DNA of 6,870 nucleotides. Source: Betaproteobacteria bacterium. GTDB taxonomy: Bacteria; Pseudomonadota; Gammaproteobacteria; Burkholderiales; UBA9220. Made by a program: the position numbers and the translations under genes. This document shows, one piece after another, positions 5,349 to 6,870 of the stretch (its first letter is position 1; every line of letters starts with the position of its first letter). Under the pieces are notes generated by a model, which did not search any database, had not been told where the DNA came from, and was given only the letters and a program-made list of their open reading frames with translations. The stretch spans positions 1 to 6,870 of the forward strand of contig JAGUYQ010000327.1 of assembly GCA_020061285.1 (NCBI GenBank), written 5' to 3'.

Positions 5349-5597
5349 TCAAGCCGCGTGCAATTCCTCGCGCAACACCTTGCGCAGGGTTTCCACGGTT
5401 ACCGGCGCACTCTCCGCCGCAATGGCGGCGCGCAGGGCCTCGTTGATGAGGGTCTGGTAGCCCTTGCCGCTTTCCTCGGCACGGGCGCGGAAGGCGGCCA
5501 AGATGTCGTCGTCGAGGAAGATGGTGATGCGGGTTTTGCCCTTGGACTCGACGGGAGCGCCGCGTTTGGCGCCGGAGAAGTCGTATTCAGCTTTCAT
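5349..5597 (-). CDS. brnA: BrnA-type antitoxin, ribbon-helix-helix repressor
   Basis: The 82-residue protein carries the BrnA hallmarks: an N-terminal YDFSGAKRG (5-13) and the ribbon-helix-helix DNA-binding region with strand KTRITIFLDD (21-30), first helix DILAAFRARAEESG (31-44) and second helix GYQTLINEALRAAI (46-59). BrnA proteins neutralise BrnT by direct binding and repress their own operon. Here the start ATG at 5597 overlaps the end of brnT by 11 bases, with AGGAAA about 5 bases upstream, so the toxin gene comes first as in known brnTA operons. A perfect inverted repeat over the brnT promoter is the obvious binding site. The C-terminal tail (VTVETLRKVLREELHAA) is helical and may take part in dimerisation or toxin contact. 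Confidence 0.93.
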   Translation of the reverse strand: MKAEYDFSGAKRGAPVESKGKTRITIFLDDDILAAFRARAEESGKGYQTLINEALRAAIAAESAPVTVETLRKVLREELHAA

Positions 5598-5853
5598 AGG
5601 ATTTCCTTTCGCCTTTGGTGGCTTCGCGGGCTGAGATCAGTCGTAGTGTGTCGTCACGCTGGGTCCAGACCACGGTGAGCAGTCGGCCGAGGGCACCCAA
5701 CCCCACTGAAACGAAGCGGACTTCGCCTTCGGCATCGTCGTCTTCCCGTGTTAGCGCCATGGGGTCGTACAGCACGGGTTCGGCTTCGGCGAAAGACACT
5801 CCGTGCTTTTTCAGGTTGGCGGCAGCTTTCGTGGGATCGAAAACGACGTTCAT
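5587..5853 (-). CDS. brnT: BrnT-type toxin, predicted ribonuclease
   Basis: The 88-residue protein matches BrnT toxins, small RelE-like-fold ribonucleases that block translation. Visible landmarks are VFDPTKAAANLKKHGVSF (4-21), YDPMAL (29-34), EVRFVSVG (44-51), GRLLTVVWTQR (56-66) and the highly typical C-terminus RLISAREATKGERKSYE (71-87). Where many family members have a histidine in the acidic loop before ExR, this one reads EDDDAEGE (37-44). Otherwise the protein is full length, with no sign of decay. The ATG at 5853 is preceded by no Shine-Dalgarno, and the predicted transcription start falls at or next to it. It overlaps brnA by 11 bases. Both genes are GC-rich like the core genome, unlike the NYN gene beside them. 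Confidence 0.93.
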   Translation of the reverse strand: MNVVFDPTKAAANLKKHGVSFAEAEPVLYDPMALTREDDDAEGEVRFVSVGLGALGRLLTVVWTQRDDTLRLISAREATKGERKSYES

Positions 5854-5859
5854 GGGCTA

Positions 5860-5888
5860 ATGATATGTATTCGATGCATACATATCAA
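5860..5888 (-). promoter_or_regulatory. brnTA promoter
   Basis: On the minus strand TTGATA (5888-5883, 5 of 6 to consensus) and TATCAT (5865-5860, 5 of 6) are separated by exactly 17 bases. A start 7 bases beyond the -10 would fall at about 5853, the first base of the brnT ATG, predicting a leaderless or near-leaderless message. This agrees with the absence of a Shine-Dalgarno. Confidence 0.65.
5861..5887. promoter_or_regulatory. Inverted-repeat operator for BrnA/BrnTA autoregulation
   Basis: TGATATGTAT (5861-5870) and ATACATATCA (5878-5887) are perfect 10-base inverted arms with a 7-base centre. They cover almost all of the -35, the spacer and most of the -10 of the brnTA promoter. Ribbon-helix-helix antitoxins bind such sites, so BrnA (alone or with BrnT) is the inferred ligand. 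Confidence 0.7.
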
Positions 5889-5893
5889 GGGGG

Positions 5894-5923
5894 TTATTGG
5901 GGAGGTAGGCTCAAACCCAATAA
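5894..5923. terminator. Possible coq7 3'-end hairpin
   Basis: TTATTGGG (5894-5901) and CCCAATAA (5916-5923) form a perfect 8-bp inverted repeat with a 14-base loop; GG/CC outside it can add pairs with a one-base bulge. It spans the coq7 stop (5911-5913) and ends just before the brnT -35. No T-run follows on the minus strand, so termination is only a possibility. Confidence 0.35.
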
Positions 5924-6537
5924 ACCGTCCCTGTCATCACCTTCGCCGTCAGCTTCATTCCCCACTTCACCGGCAGGGGCAGTTCGGCACCACCGTACTC
6001 GACGGCAGTGGTGGCGTGGCGGGCCTCGTCGTCGCGCATCAGTTCGACGATGGCGCGGCTCTTGGCGTCCTGGGCGGGGAGGCGGCTCAAGTGACCATCC
6101 AGGTGGGCGCACACCTGGCGCTCGGTTTCGGCGAGGAAGCCCAGGTTCCACTTGTCCCCCAGGGCGCCGGCCAGGGCGCCGATGGCGAGGGAGTTGATGT
6201 ACCACAGGGGGTCGAGGAAGCTCAGGCGGCCCCCCAGGTCCTTCACCCGGTTTTCCGTCCAGTGCAGGTGCTCCACTTCCTCCCAGGCCGCCTGTTCCAG
6301 GGCTTCCTTGGCCTCCGGGTCGCGGGCGGTGAGGGCTTGGCCCTGGTAGAGGGCCTGGGCGCAGATTTCGCCGCTGTGGTTGATGCGCATCAGGCGGGCG
6401 GCGAGTCTCTTTTCCTCCGCGCTCATCTCCGCTTCCGGCAGGTCGTCGCCGGGGAGGGGGCGGAGAGTCTGGGCGGGGGCGAAGAGGGTGCGCAGGCCCT
6501 TGTCGAATTGGACGATCAGTTTGTCGAAGTCGAGCAT
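5911..6537 (-). CDS. coq7: Coq7-type di-iron demethoxyubiquinol hydroxylase
   Basis: The 208-residue protein hydroxylates 3-demethoxyubiquinol (2-octaprenyl-3-methyl-6-methoxy-1,4-benzoquinol) in a late step of ubiquinone synthesis, at the inner membrane. It replaces the flavoprotein UbiF used by E. coli. The ferritin-like di-iron ligands can be read off: E57 in [10 protein letters not shown]87 and H90 in EEVEH, E139 in [10 protein letters not shown], and E171 and H174 in DDEARHA. Spacings fit the family (30 residues from first to second Glu, 52 to the third). The amphipathic stretch [17 protein letters not shown] (111-127) is the usual membrane-contact region. Start at 6537 is supported by AAGGAAA about 6 bases upstream. 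The upstream leader holds a heptanucleotide repeat. Length is normal for bacterial Coq7. Confidence 0.96.
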   Translation of the reverse strand: MLDFDKLIVQFDKGLRTLFAPAQTLRPLPGDDLPEAEMSAEEKRLAARLMRINHSGEICAQALYQGQALTARDPEAKEALEQAAWEEVEHLHWTENRVKDLGGRLSFLDPLWYINSLAIGALAGALGDKWNLGFLAETERQVCAHLDGHLSRLPAQDAKSRAIVELMRDDEARHATTAVEYGGAELPLPVKWGMKLTAKVMTGTVYWV

Positions 6538-6550
6538 GATGTTTCCTTAA

Positions 6551-6578
6551 GTCGAGAGTCGAGAGTCGAGAGTCGAGA
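6551..6578. repeat. Four tandem copies of GTCGAGA upstream of coq7
   Basis: Four exact head-to-tail copies of the heptamer GTCGAGA occupy 6551-6578, beginning a few bases upstream of the coq7 Shine-Dalgarno. Degenerate GCCGAGAG copies follow on the same strand, and inverted copies lie at 6605-6617. The unit length is not a multiple of three and the repeat is non-coding. It is therefore a potential slippage tract affecting the coq7 leader. Confidence 0.8.
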
Positions 6579-6617
6579 GCGTTGAGCCGAGAGCGAGGCC
6601 GGCGGCTCTCGACTCTC
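6568..6617. other. Large stem-loop between the GlcF-like gene and coq7
   Basis: GAGAGTCGAGAGC (6568-6580) and GCTCTCGACTCTC (6605-6617) form a perfect 13-bp stem around a 24-base GC-rich loop. It uses the last tandem-repeat copy as its left arm. It lies 17 bases past the stop of the upstream gene on the minus strand, so it may protect or terminate that message, but no T-run follows. Confidence 0.5.
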
Positions 6618-6633
6618 AGCTTACAATTCTCGG

Positions 6634-6870
6634 CTATCCTCCAAATCCCAGTTGTCTTGCCACCAGGGTTACCGGGTGGGCGATTGCGCCGCCGAGGCCG
6701 GCGTCCTTCACGCCGCAGCCCAGGTGCAGGGCGCAGCCCACGTTGGCGGTGGCGATGAAGTCCGGCTTCACGGCGCGGATAGCGTCGATTTTATCATCCA
6801 GCAGCTTTCCCGCCATCTCCGGCTGGAGGAGGAAGTAGGCCCCCGCCCCGCCGCAGCACTGGTCGTTGCC
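6634..6870 (-). CDS. GlcF/LutA-like iron-sulfur oxidoreductase subunit, C-terminal part
   Basis: Only the last 78 residues are in the window; the gene continues past the right edge. The visible part begins GNDQCCGGAGAYFLLQPEMA and continues PDFIATANVGCALHL, then IAHPVTLVARQL and the stop. CCGGAG plus a later GC is the second half of the CCG (cysteine-rich, heterodisulfide-reductase-like) domain. This domain binds an Fe-S cluster in GlcF (glycolate oxidase), LutA and related subunits. The FLLQPEMAxxLLDDKI and IATANVGC stretches look most like GlcF, in which case it would act with flavin subunits GlcD and GlcE. The N-terminal 4Fe-4S region that would decide this is outside the window, so no symbol is assigned. 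The frame is open to the window edge. Confidence 0.75.
   Translation of the reverse strand, partial: GNDQCCGGAGAYFLLQPEMAGKLLDDKIDAIRAVKPDFIATANVGCALHLGCGVKDAGLGGAIAHPVTLVARQLGFGG

Noticed and set aside
5803..6585. Plus-strand frame antisense to coq7 and brnT
   Set aside because: The minus strand encodes all six di-iron ligands of Coq7 and the BrnT motifs; the plus-strand peptide is a G/A/V-rich shadow ending in the heptamer repeat.
6551..6617. CRISPR-like array
   Set aside because: The unit is only seven bases, directly tandem without spacers, and no cas gene is nearby.

Overview
The window looks like the chromosome of a high-GC betaproteobacterium, plausibly of the Rhodocyclales/Azoarcus-Thauera-Dechloromonas type. 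This is inferred from the set of recognisable proteins (Mpl, Coq7 ubiquinone hydroxylase, an OsmC/YhfA protein, an ElyC-like DUF218 protein, a GlcF-like Fe-S subunit) and from the GC-rich codon use. No rRNA gene or complete tRNA gene is present, so the genus cannot be fixed. Most of the window is ordinary core genome.

Layout. Positions 1-1848 (minus strand) hold a tight, probably co-transcribed set: mpl (murein tripeptide recycling), a DUF3147 membrane protein overlapping it by one base, and the first 30 codons of a YqiA-like esterase. A perfect TATAAT lies about 35 bases upstream of mpl. Positions 1849-2099 hold no convincing gene. Positions 2100-2300 (minus) encode a small two-helix membrane protein. 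Positions 2424-3254 (minus) encode a free-standing AdoMet-activation domain of cobalamin-dependent methionine synthase. It is divergent from an ElyC/YdcF-type envelope gene (3329-4078, plus), which is followed 16 bases later by yhfA (4095-4511, plus). The divergent pair shares a 14-bp perfect palindrome that carries a TATAAT on each strand.

Positions 4512-5890 look like a small accessory insert between two core genes. It holds a markedly AT-richer gene for a NYN nuclease-like plus OST-HTH/LOTUS protein (4564-5280, minus) and a complete brnT-brnA toxin-antitoxin pair (5349-5853, minus). The pair has its own promoter, whose -35 and -10 are both covered by a perfect inverted-repeat operator. Positions 5911-6537 (minus) are coq7, preceded by a heptanucleotide tandem repeat and hairpin. 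The window ends inside the 3' end of a GlcF-like Fe-S protein gene (6634-6870, minus).

The main oddities are: a REP-like palindrome inserted in frame inside mpl just before its ATP-binding loop; the apparently leaderless brnT transcript with its operator-covered promoter; the orphan low-GC NYN-LOTUS gene with a canonical A AAA AAG slippery heptamer; and the MetH activation domain encoded alone. I see no clear evidence of a wholly new multi-gene system.
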